Positions 36,936 to 48,936 are shown, counted from the first letter of the stretch. The stretch is 56,000 nt of DNA from an uncultured bacterium (GCA_938014335.1 CALLRP010000053.1:1-56000); one strand, 5' to 3'. The notes: generated by a model from the letters alone, not told the origin. Numbers and translations: made by a program.

Positions 36936-39900
36936 TTATTCCTCCATAGCATTCAGGTCTTCTTTTTCCTCAGTTTGTATATCCAGATGTTCCTCTAATT
37001 CTTTCTCCGAGATACTTGCCAGCACGGGCTCTGATTTTTCATAGAACCTACTACCCGTTCCCGCAGGAACAAGATGCCCAATAATAACATTTTCTTTGAG
37101 ACCACGAAGATAGTCGCGTTTCCCTCGAATTGCCGCATCAGTTAAAACTCGGGTTGTATGCTGGAATGATGCGGCTGCGATGAAACTTTCTGTGCTTAAT
37201 GCAGATTTGCTTATTCCCTGCAAAATAGGTTCGGCTTCGGCCGGTTTTCCACCTTTGGCAATAACTTTCTGGTTGATTTCTTCAAATTTGGAACGGTCTA
37301 CCATTTCATGGGCTACAAATGGAGTATCTCCTGTATTTTCTTTAATACGCACTTTGCGAAGCATCTGGCGAATGATAATTTCAAGATGTTTGTCATTTGT
37401 ACGAACCCCTTGGGCACGATACACTCTTTGTATTTCATCCAGAATATATTTGCGAACCGCTTCTTCTCCTTTAATCTCTAAAATATCCTCAAGAATAATC
37501 GGGCCATCTGTCAACTGTTGTCCTGCATAAACACGGTCGCCTTGTTGTACAAACAAGTGCTTGCCCGGCGGAATGGTATATTCGCGTTCTTTACCAATCT
37601 TCGGAACTACTTTTACTTTACGCATACCTTTGATAGAACCACCTATCTCAACAATTCCATCAATATGACTGATTATTGCCGGATTTTTAGGGACACGAGC
37701 TTCGAATAATTCCGCTACACGAGGTAACCCCCCCACTATATCTTTCGTCTTACCTAACTTACGAGGTGTCTTCGCAAGAATATCGCCCGCTTCCACTTTA
37801 TCTCCATCCTGGATTAATAGGTGCGTCTCAGGAGGCAAAGGTGCAAATGCTAAAACTTCGAAATGCTCACCTAAAATCAAAATTTGAGGATGTAAATCGT
37901 GCTTATGTTCTGTAATAATACGCTCTTCCAACCGGGTCTCCGGATTTATCTCTACCTGCATGGTTATACCTTCAACAACACCTTCTAATTTCACCTTACC
38001 GGAACGCTCTGCCACAATCACCTGATTATAGGGGTCCCATTTATAGAGTAAAGAACCTTTTTTTAATTTCTGTTCATTTTCACAGAAGAGAACGGACCCC
38101 ATCGCAGGGGCAAAACGGATAATTTCTTTCCCTTCATCATTTAGAACACGAATCTCACCACCACGATTTAATATTACCGTCTCGCCTTTACGGTTTTTAT
38201 CCGTTCGGATGTTATTGAAGATAACTTTTCCATTTTCGGGAATACGTACTTCTGGATTTTCAACTTGCAAACTTGCCGCACCACCAATATGGAAAGTTCT
38301 CATAGTTAATTGGGTCCCCGGTTCCCCGATAGCTTGTGCTGCAATAATACCTACGGCTTCACCTAATTCTACTAACCTACCTGTAGCAAGGTTTCTACCA
38401 TAGCATAAGGCACAAACTCCTCGTTTTGCTTGACAGGTAAGCACAGAACGAACATGAACACCCGGTAAACCCGATTCTACAATAATTTTTGCTTTTTCTT
38501 CGGTTATCTCTTCATTTGCATAAACGATCGGTTCAGAATGACCCGGTATTACGATATCTTCTATGGCATATCTTCCTACAATCCGTTCATCCAACGAAGT
38601 TATAATATCAGGACCGGAGGTTAATGGCTCTACATATACACCGTTTAATGTTCCACAGTCATATTCTTCTATTGTTACATCCTGTGCCACATCTACCAGA
38701 CGGCGTGTTAAGTAGCCCGCGTCTGCTGTTTTCAAAGCAGTATCTGCCAGCCCTTTGCGTGCTCCATGGGCAGAGATGAAGTATTCCAATACACTGAGTC
38801 CCTCTCTAAAATTAGAGGTAATAGGGGTCTCGATAACATCACCTGAGGGCTTTGCCATCACACCTCGCATACCCGCCAACTGCCGAATCTGGTCTTTGCT
38901 ACCTCTCGCCTTGGAGACATACATTAAATATAGACCTGTAAAACCTTGCTCTTTTTGTTCAAGGCAATTTAACATTGCCGAGGATACTTCATCTGTCGCT
39001 CTCTTCCATTCTTCTATAATCTTATTGGTACGCTCTCTTTGTGTTAATAGACCATGTTGATATTGTTCTTCAATATGTTCTACATGTTTGCGAGCATTGG
39101 TTAATATCTTTTCTTTCTCTGGAGGTATCGTCATATCTTCTATTGCAATTGACAAACCCGATTTCGTGGCATATTTAAATCCAACATTTTTCAGACAATC
39201 CAACAACTCAACCGTCTTGCGGTGCCCAAACTTCTTATAACACTTCGCAATAACCTGACCAATGGTAGATTGGTTGTGCTCCATATTTATATCTTCCAAT
39301 TCTATCTCGGGGGGTAAACTATCCCAAAGAATTACCCTACCTACCGTCGTATCCACAATTTTTCCATTGGTATACACTTTAATCCGGGCATGAATATCTA
39401 CATGTCCAAAATGATATGCCAACAAAACCGATTCTTTATTCGGATATATTTTCCCTAATCCATCACCTTGAATTTTTTCATCCTTCGTTTTCCATTCCTC
39501 TTTCCATTCTCCTTTAGCTCCAGGTCGAGAACGAGATAACCATGCAATCCCTAACACGATATCCTGACTCGGGGTTACAATAGGGGACCCATCGGATGGA
39601 GAGAAAATATTGGAAGAGCCCATCATTAAAAGATGTGCTTCCAACTGTGCCGCTGGAGTTAAAGGTACATGTACCGCCATTTGGTCACCATCAAAGTCCG
39701 CATTGTATGCCCTACATACTAACGGATGGATACGAATCGCATTTCCTTCTATTAGTATTGGCTGAAAAGCCTGAATACCTAAGCGGTGAAGTGTAGGCGC
39801 ACGGTTTAATAGTACAGGATGGTCTTTAATAACCTCTTCAATGGCATCCCAAACTTCCGGCTTGCCTTGTTGAACCATCTTCTTTGCGGTCTTAATAGTA

Positions 39901-41063
39901 ATAGCTATACCTTTTTCTTTTAATCGATTAATAACAAAAGGTTCAAACAAAGCTAACGCCATCCGTTTTGGTAAACCACATTGATTAAGTTTTAATTCGG
40001 GACCCACTACAATCACGGAACGTCCTGAATAATCAACTCGCTTCCCCAACAAATTCTGGCGGAATCGTCCCTGTTTCCCTTTAATAAAATCGCTTAATGA
40101 TTTCAAAGGCCTCAAATTCGTGCCTACTACCGCTCTGCCATGCCTTCCATTATCAAAAAGAGAATCTACCGCCTCCTGAAGCATTCGTTTCTCATTACGA
40201 ACGATAATCTCCGGGGTGCGAATTTCCATAATCTTCTTGAGACGATTATTTCGATTTAATACACGACGATAAAGATCGTTTAAATCACTGGTAGCATATC
40301 GTCCTCCATCTAATGGGACAAGAGGCCTTAAATCCGGAGGTAAAACCGGAATAACATCTAACACCATCCAGGAAGGCTGATTACCTGATTTCCGAAACGC
40401 TTCCACAATCTGCAATCGTTTAATCGCCTTTGAGCGAATCTGGGCAGAGGTTGAAGTGGTAAACTGATTACGAAGCTCTGCAGATAAAACATCCAGATTT
40501 ATCTCTTCTAACAATATCTTTATGGCTTCCGCACCCATCTTCGCCTTGAACGAGCCATACCCAAATTCTTCTACCGCTTCTTGATATTCCTCTTCAGTTA
40601 ATATTTGCATTTTTTCTAACTGGGTTGTTCCCGGATCAATGATAATATAGCTTTCATAATAAATCACGCGTTCCAAACTTCGAACCGGCAAATCTAAAAG
40701 ATTGCCTATACATGAGGGATTGTTTTTGAAAAACCAGATGTGTGCCACCGGTGCCGCTAATCGAATACAACCCATCCGCTCACGACGCACTTTGGCTTCG
40801 GTAATCTCTACTCCACATTTATCGCAAACAATACCCCGATGCTTAACTTTTTTATACTTGCCACAACCGCATTCCCAATCCTTTGTAGGACCGAATATCT
40901 TCTCACAGAATAGACCGTCCTTCTCAGGTTTGAAAGTCCGATAGTTTAATGTTTCGGGCTTCTTCACCTCTCCCTTCGACCATTTCAATATCTCCTCAGG
41001 AGAAGCGATCCGAATTTGAAGTGCATCAAATCGGTCTGATGTGGTAGGTACATATTTAGCCAA
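36936..41063 (-). CDS. rpoC: DNA-directed RNA polymerase subunit beta'
   Basis: 1375 residues. The N-terminal zinc-binding Cys cluster ([23 protein letters not shown], about 69-91), the catalytic [12 protein letters not shown] with its three Mg-binding Asp, and the bridge-helix/trigger-loop region around [23 protein letters not shown] are all present. The start codon is TTG at 41063, supported by AGGAGG nine bases upstream; no in-frame ATG matches it. The TTG overlaps the rpoB stop by 8 bases (TTGGCTAA). rpoC is separate from rpoB, not fused. A strong terminator follows. Confidence 0.98.
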   Translation of the reverse strand: MAKYVPTTSDRFDALQIRIASPEEILKWSKGEVKKPETLNYRTFKPEKDGLFCEKIFGPTKDWECGCGKYKKVKHRGIVCDKCGVEITEAKVRRERMGCIRLAAPVAHIWFFKNNPSCIGNLLDLPVRSLERVIYYESYIIIDPGTTQLEKMQILTEEEYQEAVEEFGYGSFKAKMGAEAIKILLEEINLDVLSAELRNQFTTSTSAQIRSKAIKRLQIVEAFRKSGNQPSWMVLDVIPVLPPDLRPLVPLDGGRYATSDLNDLYRRVLNRNNRLKKIMEIRTPEIIVRNEKRMLQEAVDSLFDNGRHGRAVVGTNLRPLKSLSDFIKGKQGRFRQNLLGKRVDYSGRSVIVVGPELKLNQCGLPKRMALALFEPFVINRLKEKGIAITIKTAKKMVQQGKPEVWDAIEEVIKDHPVLLNRAPTLHRLGIQAFQPILIEGNAIRIHPLVCRAYNADFDGDQMAVHVPLTPAAQLEAHLLMMGSSNIFSPSDGSPIVTPSQDIVLGIAWLSRSRPGAKGEWKEEWKTKDEKIQGDGLGKIYPNKESVLLAYHFGHVDIHARIKVYTNGKIVDTTVGRVILWDSLPPEIELEDINMEHNQSTIGQVIAKCYKKFGHRKTVELLDCLKNVGFKYATKSGLSIAIEDMTIPPEKEKILTNARKHVEHIEEQYQHGLLTQRERTNKIIEEWKRATDEVSSAMLNCLEQKEQGFTGLYLMYVSKARGSKDQIRQLAGMRGVMAKPSGDVIETPITSNFREGLSVLEYFISAHGARKGLADTALKTADAGYLTRRLVDVAQDVTIEEYDCGTLNGVYVEPLTSGPDIITSLDERIVGRYAIEDIVIPGHSEPIVYANEEITEEKAKIIVESGLPGVHVRSVLTCQAKRGVCALCYGRNLATGRLVELGEAVGIIAAQAIGEPGTQLTMRTFHIGGAASLQVENPEVRIPENGKVIFNNIRTDKNRKGETVILNRGGEIRVLNDEGKEIIRFAPAMGSVLFCENEQKLKKGSLLYKWDPYNQVIVAERSGKVKLEGVVEGITMQVEINPETRLEERIITEHKHDLHPQILILGEHFEVLAFAPLPPETHLLIQDGDKVEAGDILAKTPRKLGKTKDIVGGLPRVAELFEARVPKNPAIISHIDGIVEIGGSIKGMRKVKVVPKIGKEREYTIPPGKHLFVQQGDRVYAGQQLTDGPIILEDILEIKGEEAVRKYILDEIQRVYRAQGVRTNDKHLEIIIRQMLRKVRIKENTGDTPFVAHEMVDRSKFEEINQKVIAKGGKPAEAEPILQGISKSALSTESFIAAASFQHTTRVLTDAAIRGKRDYLRGLKENVIIGHLVPAGTGSRFYEKSEPVLASISEKELEEHLDIQTEEKEDLNAMEE

Positions 41064-44000
41064 GGTATATATCCTCCTCGTCTTCTTTTTCTTCGGTATC
41101 TATTGCTGTTTCTACTTTTGCAAGTTTGATTATATCTAAACAAAGACTCTGCATTTCCCGAATAATTACATTAAAAGATTCGGGAACGGAAGGTTCAACA
41201 TCATAATCACCCTTCACTATGGCATCGTAAATCTTGGTTCTACCCTGAATATCATCGGATTTTATGGTAAGCATTTCTTGAAGGGTATGGGCCGCACCAT
41301 ACGCTTCTAATGCCCAAACTTCCATTTCTCCAAAGCGTTGTCCACCAGAATTGGCTTTACCACCCAAAGGCTGTTGTGTTACCAACGAATAAGGACCTAT
41401 AGCCCGTGCATGTATCTTATCATCTACCATGTGGTTTAATTTCATCATGTAGATGTAACCCACACAGGTTTCATGATGGAATTCTTCACCTGTTTTACCA
41501 TCACGGAGTTTTACTTTCCCACTCGTCGGGAGGTTTGCCTTCTTCAAATAATCGATAATGGTCTCTTCTTTAGGTCCATTGAAAACCGGAGATGCTACTT
41601 TCAATCCAAGAACCTTTAATGCCCAACCTAATTGAGTTTCCAATATCTGACCTACATTCATTCGGGAAGGAACACCTAATGGATTTAAGATAATTTGGAT
41701 AGGAGTACCATCCGGCAGGAAAGGCATATCTTCCACAGGAACTATCTTTGCCACCACCCCCTTGTTTCCATGGCGTCCTGCCATCTTATCTCCTACGGAC
41801 ATTTTCCGTTTCGTTGCAATATATACTTTAACAACTTTATTTACCCCCGGAGGTAATTCATCTCCTTCTCTTAATCGGTCTAATTCTTTTTCGCGGAAAG
41901 AAAGAAGTTTTTGCTCCTCTATTGCAGCCTGATTTACTAAGCGTGTAAATCGAGTTTGTATTTTTTTATCTTCTATTTTTAACCGCCCAAGAATGGAATA
42001 TTCCAATTCTTTTAGATGGGATGGTCTTACTGCCTTTCCTTTTTCAAGAACATATTCATTCTTGTTATAGTCAAAAACATCTTCCGTTATTTTCTGTCCC
42101 AACATATCATCACGGACTAAATCCACAAAGGTCTTACGAATTTTTTCTATTCGTTCCGCATACTCTTGTTTAATTCTCTCCGCTTCCCGTGTAATTCGTG
42201 CCTTCATCTGTTTATCTACCGCCTTATTTCGGCGACTGGACACCTTCACATCCACAACAACCCCTTCTGTCCCCGGCGGAACATATAAGGAAGCATTGCG
42301 GACATCTTCCGCTTTCTCTCCGAATATAGCAATTAACAACTTCTCTTCCGGGGCTAATTCAGATTCCCCTTTCGGAGTGACTTTCCCCACAAGAATATCG
42401 CCCGGTTTTACTTTCGAACCGATATGAATAATACCATTTTCATCGAGATTCTTTAAGGATTCCTCGCCTTCGTTGGGAATATCAGGTGTTATTTCTTCGG
42501 GACCTAATTTCGTATCTCGTGCTTCTATTTCAAAAACTTCAATTTGTATCGATGTGAAAACATCGTCCTTTATTAATTCTTCACTCAAAATAATAGCATC
42601 TTCAAAGTTATATCCTTCCCAGGGTAGAAATGCAACCAGCACATTTCTACCTAATGCCATTTCTCCATCACACATTCCGGGCCCATCCGCTATAATATCT
42701 CCTGCATTAACTTTGTCGCCCTTTTTCACAATAGGCTTCTGATTTATACAGGTGCTCTGATTAGAGCGTGTAAATTTTTTCAAACGATATACATCTTCTT
42801 CTAACTTAAATGGATTGTCCGTCTTAGCACTGTCAATACGGATCCGAATGACTTCACTATCTGCATATTCCACAACCCCGGCTCGTTCTGCTCGGACTGC
42901 TGTTCCGGAATTCCTCGCACAAATTTTTTCCAAACCTGTTCCAACAAGAGGCTGTTCTGCTTTTAATAACGGGACTGCTTGCCTCTGCATGTTAGAACCC
43001 ATTAAAGCACGGTTGGCGTCATCGTGCTCCAAGAAAGGAACTAATGCAGCGGCTGCACTCACAATTTGCTTTGGAGATACATCCATAAAATCCACCTCTT
43101 CGGGTGGAACTAATGGAAAATCTCCTTTATAACGACACAAAACAAGATGATTCTTAAATTTCCCTCTACTATCTAAAGGCTCATTTGCCTGAGCAATTTT
43201 ATAATTATCTTCATCATAAGCAGTCAGGTAAATGATTTCATCCGTGACTTTCCCATTTTCTACCTTACGATAAGGTGTTTCAAGAAAACCATATTCATTA
43301 ATCCTCGCATATGTTGCCATAGAAGCCATCAACCCAATGTTAGGTCCTTCAGGTGTTTCTATCGGGCAAATTCGTCCATAATGAGTTGGGTGAACATCGC
43401 GAACTTCGAAACCCGCACGGTCGCGATTTAATCCCCCCGGACCTAATGCACTCAAACGCCGTTTATGGGTTAGTTCCGACAAAGGATTGATCTGATCCAT
43501 GAAATGCGACAGCTGACTCCTTCCAAAAAAGTCTTTTAACACAATACCCAACGGTTTTGAGTTAACAAGCGACTGTGGAGTATATTCTTGGTCCTCTGTA
43601 CGATAATTCATCCGTTCACGGATGGTCTTTTCCATTCGAGCCAAACCAATTCGAAATTGGTTCATTAATTGCTCGCCTACTGTCCTTACCCGACGATTTC
43701 CTAAATGGTCAATATCATCCAGCGTTCCTTCCCCCCGATGTAACTTAACCAAATACTTAAGGGTTTCAATAATATCCTCTTTTGTTAAAGTTCTTTGTTT
43801 CTGTGAAATCTGCAAACCTAATTTTCGGTTTATTTTATATCTCCCCACGGACGCAAAATCATAACGGGCAGAGTCAAAAAACAAACTTTCAAAATGTTTC
43901 CTGCACTGTGCGTCATTAGCAGGGTCTCCGGGTCTCATACGGACATAAATTTCACGGAGTGCTTCTTCCTGGGTTTGTGCCTGATCCATGTTAAGCGTCT

Positions 44001-44967
44001 GTGCAATACTAATATCACTCAATACATCCTGCTTATTCAGAATATAAAATTCGCGGATGGGCGAGCGAAGTATCGCATTTAATACTGCTGTTGTGATTTG
44101 TGAGGAAGCATCTGATATAACTTCCCCTGTTTCAGGATCAATAATATCCGTAGCAAGCCAACTCCCTACCAGTTCCCTTACTTCCACACGAGTTTCCACT
44201 TCTTTTTCACTCTCTCTCCCTCCCCGTTTTACTTTTTCCTTCTTAAAGATACATGCCTTGGTTCGCTTTATCTGGACACGGTCTATCCTATAAAACATTC
44301 GTAATATTTCATCCGGTTCTACATACCCCAATGCCTTTAAGAAAGTCGTCGCAAGCATTCTAACTCGACGATCTACTGTAATCCACAATACATCGTTTAT
44401 ATCATATTCAAACTCTATCCATGCCCCCCGATACGGAATAATTCGGGCAGATAGTAAAAATTTCCCTCCTTGATGTTGTTTCCTTTCAAAAGAAACTCCG
44501 GGGGATTTATGCAATTGACTAACTATAACGCGTTCTGCACCATTTATAATAAATGTCCCTGTGGGTGTCATCAGAGGAACTTCCGCTAAGAATACTTCCT
44601 GTTCCAGGACCTGTTTTTCCTCTTTCTCTCCTTTGAGAGACTCTTCGTATATGGTAAGCCTCATTGTGGCTTTTAATGTCCCACTATAAGTTAAACCTAA
44701 ATTCTGACATTCTTCAATTGTGTATTTAGGTGGAATAAGGTTGTATGAAATAAATTCTAATTTCGTTAAACCATTTGGAGATTCAATCGGGAAATATTCA
44801 TTTAAAACTGCTTGCAATCCCTTATTGTACCGTTCACGGGGAGGAACTTCCCATTGCAAAAAATCAGCAAACGATTTAGTTTGAATTTCAATTAGATTGG
44901 GCAGATGAGATAAATCCTCAGGTGCACGAGATAATAAAATGCGTTCTGTTCGGGGAGCCACAGCCAT
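41056..44967 (-). CDS. rpoB: DNA-directed RNA polymerase subunit beta
   Basis: 1303 residues. Hallmarks include the rifampicin-region sequence [33 protein letters not shown], the [23 protein letters not shown] segment and the C-terminal [19 protein letters not shown] strong AAGGAG ribosome binding site precedes the ATG. The ribosomal stalk genes rplJ and rplL, which usually lie directly upstream, are absent; instead a 277-base region with its own promoter separates rpoB from rsmI. Confidence 0.99.
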   Translation of the reverse strand: MAVAPRTERILLSRAPEDLSHLPNLIEIQTKSFADFLQWEVPPRERYNKGLQAVLNEYFPIESPNGLTKLEFISYNLIPPKYTIEECQNLGLTYSGTLKATMRLTIYEESLKGEKEEKQVLEQEVFLAEVPLMTPTGTFIINGAERVIVSQLHKSPGVSFERKQHQGGKFLLSARIIPYRGAWIEFEYDINDVLWITVDRRVRMLATTFLKALGYVEPDEILRMFYRIDRVQIKRTKACIFKKEKVKRGGRESEKEVETRVEVRELVGSWLATDIIDPETGEVISDASSQITTAVLNAILRSPIREFYILNKQDVLSDISIAQTLNMDQAQTQEEALREIYVRMRPGDPANDAQCRKHFESLFFDSARYDFASVGRYKINRKLGLQISQKQRTLTKEDIIETLKYLVKLHRGEGTLDDIDHLGNRRVRTVGEQLMNQFRIGLARMEKTIRERMNYRTEDQEYTPQSLVNSKPLGIVLKDFFGRSQLSHFMDQINPLSELTHKRRLSALGPGGLNRDRAGFEVRDVHPTHYGRICPIETPEGPNIGLMASMATYARINEYGFLETPYRKVENGKVTDEIIYLTAYDEDNYKIAQANEPLDSRGKFKNHLVLCRYKGDFPLVPPEEVDFMDVSPKQIVSAAAALVPFLEHDDANRALMGSNMQRQAVPLLKAEQPLVGTGLEKICARNSGTAVRAERAGVVEYADSEVIRIRIDSAKTDNPFKLEEDVYRLKKFTRSNQSTCINQKPIVKKGDKVNAGDIIADGPGMCDGEMALGRNVLVAFLPWEGYNFEDAIILSEELIKDDVFTSIQIEVFEIEARDTKLGPEEITPDIPNEGEESLKNLDENGIIHIGSKVKPGDILVGKVTPKGESELAPEEKLLIAIFGEKAEDVRNASLYVPPGTEGVVVDVKVSSRRNKAVDKQMKARITREAERIKQEYAERIEKIRKTFVDLVRDDMLGQKITEDVFDYNKNEYVLEKGKAVRPSHLKELEYSILGRLKIEDKKIQTRFTRLVNQAAIEEQKLLSFREKELDRLREGDELPPGVNKVVKVYIATKRKMSVGDKMAGRHGNKGVVAKIVPVEDMPFLPDGTPIQIILNPLGVPSRMNVGQILETQLGWALKVLGLKVASPVFNGPKEETIIDYLKKANLPTSGKVKLRDGKTGEEFHHETCVGYIYMMKLNHMVDDKIHARAIGPYSLVTQQPLGGKANSGGQRFGEMEVWALEAYGAAHTLQEMLTIKSDDIQGRTKIYDAIVKGDYDVEPSVPESFNVIIREMQSLCLDIIKLAKVETAIDTEEKEDEEDIYLG

Positions 44968-45110
44968 TCAAAAACTCCTTATGTAGGGTTCCGGAAAATT
45001 TATAAGAAGTGACACTTATACCTATCCTAATTCTTCCTGGTGTAAAGATAATTCATTCTTTTACCGACATTTATGTTCCAAATCATAAGGTCTTTATTTA
45101 TAGAGGGAAT

Positions 45111-45139
45111 ATTATAGCAATTTTAAAGCCAAAATGCAA
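45111..45139 (-). promoter_or_regulatory. Sigma70-type promoter of rpoBC
   Basis: On the minus strand TTGCAT (45134-45139) and a perfect TATAAT (45111-45116) are spaced by exactly 17 bases. Transcription would start near 45104, giving a leader of about 137 bases before rpoB. Confidence 0.65.
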
Positions 45140-45244
45140 ATCCCCTCCCCCCATATCATTTTCTTTTCAAATCATTATGAATTTGATGTTTCTTTCTCCT
45201 ATTCTTTTATTTCATCATCTTACTATATTCTATCAAAAATATTT

Positions 45245-45952
45245 TTATAATTCAACTATTGTGTTGAAAAATTTGGGATGATTTCCCGCTATAACAACTG
45301 TTACTTCCCCTTTTATAGGCTCCGACTCCATTTTCTTCACAACTTCTGAAAGATAACCCCGATAAATTCGTTCAAATTTCTTTGTCATCTCAAAACACAC
45401 TGCACATTGTCGGTCTCCTAAAACCTGTAATGCCTGTTCTAAGAATTTCTGAACTCGATATGGAGACTCAAAAAAAATTAATGTGTGAGGCAAATCCTTT
45501 TCCTGTTCGAGAAATCGTCGCAAAGGACCCCCTTTCCGTGGGGGAAACCCTTTGAATGTATATGAGGATGTGGGTAAACCTGAAGCAACGACGGCGGTCT
45601 CAACAGCGGTTACCCCGGGGATAACCTCAACATCATAACCCGCATCTATCACAGATTGAACCAATCTAAATCCGGGATCGCTTATACAAGGCATCCCTCC
45701 ATCGGAACATAAACCCACTTTCGTCCCTTTGGAAAGTTCTTCAAGCACACCCGAAATTATTTTCGGTTCCCTCGCTTCAAAACATGCCCAGACACGGGAA
45801 GGAAAGGGTATTTGATAATGGCTATAAAGTCGATGCGTTACTCGTGTATCTTCACAAAGTAGCAATTCTACTTCCTTTAACATTCGTAATGCCCGATAGG
45901 TTATATCCTCCAAATTCCCAATAGGTGTCCCAATGATATACAATGTGCCCAT
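45245..45952 (-). CDS. rsmI: 16S rRNA (cytidine-1402-2'-O)-methyltransferase
   Basis: 235 residues, somewhat shorter than E. coli RsmI (286). It is a tetrapyrrole-methylase-fold enzyme that 2'-O-methylates C1402 in the 16S rRNA decoding centre. Motifs: LYIIGTPIGNLEDITYRA at the start, LLCEDTRVTHRL, CSDGGMPCISDPGFRLV, VIPGVTAVETAVVASGLP and FFESPYRV. The C-terminus is shortened after GEVTVVIAG. It is 33 bases downstream of the GHMP kinase gene and likely cotranscribed. Confidence 0.94.
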   Translation of the reverse strand: MGTLYIIGTPIGNLEDITYRALRMLKEVELLLCEDTRVTHRLYSHYQIPFPSRVWACFEAREPKIISGVLEELSKGTKVGLCSDGGMPCISDPGFRLVQSVIDAGYDVEVIPGVTAVETAVVASGLPTSSYTFKGFPPRKGGPLRRFLEQEKDLPHTLIFFESPYRVQKFLEQALQVLGDRQCAVCFEMTKKFERIYRGYLSEVVKKMESEPIKGEVTVVIAGNHPKFFNTIVEL

Positions 45953-45985
45953 AAAACTTTCGTTTCTAATTAGGATTATCCCCTT

Positions 45986-46999
45986 TTATTTTAATGATTC
46001 ATCAAATTCTATTTTAGGCTTAAACACAATCGCATTTTCCGTCTGCATTGCTTTTACAATTTGTTCATACATTTCTTCATCCTTATAAATCCCTACAATT
46101 GCTCCACCAGACCCTGTAAATTGAGCATGTGCACCAACAGAACGAGCAATATCTACCAATCGAACCTGTCGCGGGTCCAGATTATAAATGGTTTTCCTTC
46201 GATCAAAATTTTTATCCATCCATATCCCCATTTCATCACCTTTTCGTGCCCAAAGCAAGTCTCGTGCTTTTTGTGCATACTCAGCAAAATCACGCATCGC
46301 TTGATGAACTTCCGGATCCCCATCAAGCCATCTTTGTCGAACATTATTATGAAATACTTCTGACCCCTCCGATAATTCTTTTCTATATGCAATAAACAAT
46401 TTCGGCAATAAAGATACCGGTATTTCCTCATAATACCCATACCCCTGTTTTTCCATCAACTCTTTGTCAAAATCCATGAACACACATCCCTCATACACCT
46501 GTATTACACGGTCCTGTAATCCCGCAAAAATACCCAGTTCTTCTGTCTCCACACTTAATATAAGATTAGGGAGAATAGCCTTAGGAATTTCTACCTCGTA
46601 AAACTCCATTAAACATTTCATTGTAGCCGTTACCAATGCACTGGAACCTGCCAAACCTAAACGCCGAGGAATGGTGGAACGATAGCGAATTGAAAAATTC
46701 TTCTTAGACAATTGAATTTTGTGCTGTTGACAATATTTATAGAACTTATATATCCCGGCTTTCATTAAACGAATTCCACCATAGTATCCATTTAAACGAA
46801 CATCTTCTGTAAGATGCTCAATAGAATCATATTTTGATTGGTCTTGAAAACTCGGAATTATTTCTAATTGTGGACTTTCATAAAGACTTACTTTCGCATA
46901 AAAATCACGGATAATAACACTTATTGTCTTCCCAAAATAACCATCCGAAGGATTCCCTACCAACCCTGCCCTCGAATATGCCACATGTTCAATTGCCAT
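45986..46999 (-). CDS. GHMP kinase, glucuronokinase-like
   Basis: 337 residues. The three GHMP motifs are present: ARAGLVGNPSDGYFGKT-like start (SRAGLVGNPSDGYFGKT, 9-25), the ATP loop PRRLGLAGSSALVTA (111-125) and the C-terminal FTGSGGAIVG (about 293-302). The first motif and overall layout resemble plant-type glucuronokinases, which phosphorylate glucuronic acid at C1. The sugar is inferred. An AAAAGGAAG ribosome binding site precedes the ATG. It leads the operon with rsmI, an odd functional pairing. Confidence 0.75.
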   Translation of the reverse strand: MAIEHVAYSRAGLVGNPSDGYFGKTISVIIRDFYAKVSLYESPQLEIIPSFQDQSKYDSIEHLTEDVRLNGYYGGIRLMKAGIYKFYKYCQQHKIQLSKKNFSIRYRSTIPRRLGLAGSSALVTATMKCLMEFYEVEIPKAILPNLILSVETEELGIFAGLQDRVIQVYEGCVFMDFDKELMEKQGYGYYEEIPVSLLPKLFIAYRKELSEGSEVFHNNVRQRWLDGDPEVHQAMRDFAEYAQKARDLLWARKGDEMGIWMDKNFDRRKTIYNLDPRQVRLVDIARSVGAHAQFTGSGGAIVGIYKDEEMYEQIVKAMQTENAIVFKPKIEFDESLK

Positions 47000-47504
47000 G
47001 AACTCTTCCTTTTATTATGTTTCGTAGTCAAGGATAAATTATATCGAATTTATATCTCTCCATTCCCCCTAATAAATTCCAGTTCATATTTCAATACCCC
47101 CAGAGTACATATAATATAAATATTGGATTCTCTCCGAAAAACTAAAAAGGATAAGCACCTTTTTTGTTCATATCATCCGTGTTTATTTACACAATCCACA
47201 GTTGAAAATATTACTGTTAATGGTATTGTTAAAACCAATGTTCATCATAAATGGTAACGATAGCTCCTGGCACCCCTTTCCACTCGTCGGCAGGATGCTG
47301 TCTTTACTTAACACCCATGTTGCTTACTTAAACCACAGGAAGGAATCTCTGTGCTACTTCTTGTCAGGGGGATACTAAAATTCGGGAGCGTCCCGCTTCC
47401 CATCCTCAACATACAGAATGCTTTTTCTACTCTTTCGTGCCCATGATTCGTGCTTATTTGTTATTCATGAATGATATAGGAAGGAAAAATTAAAGAAAAG
47501 AATA
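47000..47504. other. Gene-free region with decayed repeat fragments and a possible terminator
   Basis: 505 bases between the GHMP kinase gene and flgL. It contains pieces resembling the palindromic repeats at the right end of the window (AAACCACAGGAAGGAAT and TCTCTGTGCTACTTCT near 47333-47361; ATCCGTGTTTATTTACA near 47174). CGGGAGCGTCCCG (47383-47395) could form a short hairpin. No ORF with a start site is supported. Confidence 0.5.
47374..47395 (-). terminator. Weak terminator candidate downstream of the flagellar operon
   Basis: CGGGA-CGC-TCCCG on the minus strand (47383-47395) is followed by AATTTTAG. It is 110 bases after the flgL stop, with a short stem and short T run. Confidence 0.28.
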
Positions 47505-48428
47505 CTATCTTAAATAATCTAATAAACTAGGTTGCACAACACGGGATGCTGCGTTAAGCGCCGCTTGATATGCATTGGTTTGTGTATTTAAATTCACCAC
47601 TACCTCTGCTAAATCGGCATCAATACTGTCTGATATAACCCTCTGGAACTCGATATTAGCATTTCTCAGGTTCTCTTCCGTAGTATCCAATCGTTTGCTC
47701 ACAGCACCTACTTTCGCCAACGCCAATGAAAGTTGAGAAATTGCGTAATTTGCTTCCTGAATTCGCTGTTCTATCCCTGCAAAATTTGCAGCACGCAAAT
47801 CATCTCGCAGTGAAATCAAAGTTTGGAAAATATCCGTACTTTGAGAACCTGTAGCGAGGAATACTTCTCTCCCTGTCTGATTTGTAATAACCTGTGTCCC
47901 CTCCATAATTTCCATACTAATATAATTGTCATTCCCATTATAGACTACTGATGTGACCTCACCATTCGCATTTCTCGTTGCTTGAAATGGGGAGGAAGTG
48001 GTAACAGTCCCCCCAAAAATATATCGACCATTTGTTTGATGATTGGCTTCATTCATCAACGCTTCAATAAGTTGATTTACCTCTGTTGCAATTTGGTTAC
48101 GCTGTAATTGAGCATTCGTGGTATTTCTTCCCTGAATAGCCAACTCTCTTGCCCTTTGAACAATATCTAATGTGGTCGTAATGGTAGTCTCCGTTTCTGT
48201 CAGATAAGGTCGGATAGTCGTTATATTTTTAATGTATTGTTCATTTTGGGCAATCATAGATTGTGCTGAAATAGCTCTGCGGGCATTTAGGGGGTCATCC
48301 GAAGGCCGATTGACCCGCTGTCCAGAAGAAAGTTGTTCTTGCAAAGCCAGTATCCTCCGTGTCTGATATGCTAAATCCGTAAGCGTCCTATCCACAAGCA
48401 TCCGAGATGTAACACGAATAATACCCAT
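47505..48428 (-). CDS. flgL: Flagellar hook-associated protein 3 FlgL
   Basis: 307 residues from the ATG at 48428, which has AGAGGA eight bases upstream; an in-frame ATG at 48446 would place that site inside the gene. The flagellin-like N-terminus (RVTSRMLVDRTLTDLAYQTRRILALQEQLSSGQRVNRPSDDPLNARRA) and the C-terminal helix (LAEVVVNLNTQTNAYQAALNAASRVVQPSLLDYL) are typical. FlgL forms the junction between hook and filament with FlgK. No flgK lies beside it. The gene follows the flgN-like gene by 4 bases and ends the operon. Confidence 0.92.
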   Translation of the reverse strand: MGIIRVTSRMLVDRTLTDLAYQTRRILALQEQLSSGQRVNRPSDDPLNARRAISAQSMIAQNEQYIKNITTIRPYLTETETTITTTLDIVQRARELAIQGRNTTNAQLQRNQIATEVNQLIEALMNEANHQTNGRYIFGGTVTTSSPFQATRNANGEVTSVVYNGNDNYISMEIMEGTQVITNQTGREVFLATGSQSTDIFQTLISLRDDLRAANFAGIEQRIQEANYAISQLSLALAKVGAVSKRLDTTEENLRNANIEFQRVISDSIDADLAEVVVNLNTQTNAYQAALNAASRVVQPSLLDYLR

Positions 48429-48432
48429 AATT

Positions 48433-48936
48433 TTATCCTCTGTCATCCATAAATCGAGTTAATACCATCTCTGACCTCTTCAACATCAAGTCTGAATATG
48501 AATAAATCTCCTGTTCATCACAATCAGGATATATCTTTTTAAGTGTGCTTCTTGCCGATTCTAAAGACGCACGATAAAAAGGTACTGCTTCAGCAAGCCA
48601 TGCTTTTAAATAAAGGACCGCTACTTTCATTCGGTCGCAGGAATCAAGGATACGTGACCTCCAGGGTTCTCCCACTTTTTCTGCAATATCTCGTATCCGC
48701 TTGTCTGGTGAATTAATTCCTAAATGTTTACATATCTTTTCTACCAATTCTTGCCGTATGAATTCAGCGTGGGCTGTTTCTTTTACGAGATAATCTATAG
48801 CAGAAGTTTTTTCACTAAAATATTTTATATTCCCATCAAAACCTGCTTGTAATTGTGCTAAACAAACCGATATCAATGTTTCCTGCCTCTCCGCCTGCTC
48901 CTCTAATAATGTACATAAACTTTCAAACTCCTTCAT
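48433..48936 (-). CDS. FlgN-type flagellar chaperone-like protein
   Basis: 167 residues from the ATG at 48936 (AAGGAA eight bases upstream; a TTG at 48939 is the alternative). The protein is helical, with an N-terminal coiled-coil pattern (FESLCTLLEEQAERQETLISVCLAQ) as in FlgN, the export chaperone for FlgK and FlgL. Sequence conservation in FlgN is low, so the call rests mainly on length, helix pattern and its place directly before flgL. Confidence 0.7.
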   Translation of the reverse strand: MKEFESLCTLLEEQAERQETLISVCLAQLQAGFDGNIKYFSEKTSAIDYLVKETAHAEFIRQELVEKICKHLGINSPDKRIRDIAEKVGEPWRSRILDSCDRMKVAVLYLKAWLAEAVPFYRASLESARSTLKKIYPDCDEQEIYSYSDLMLKRSEMVLTRFMDDRG

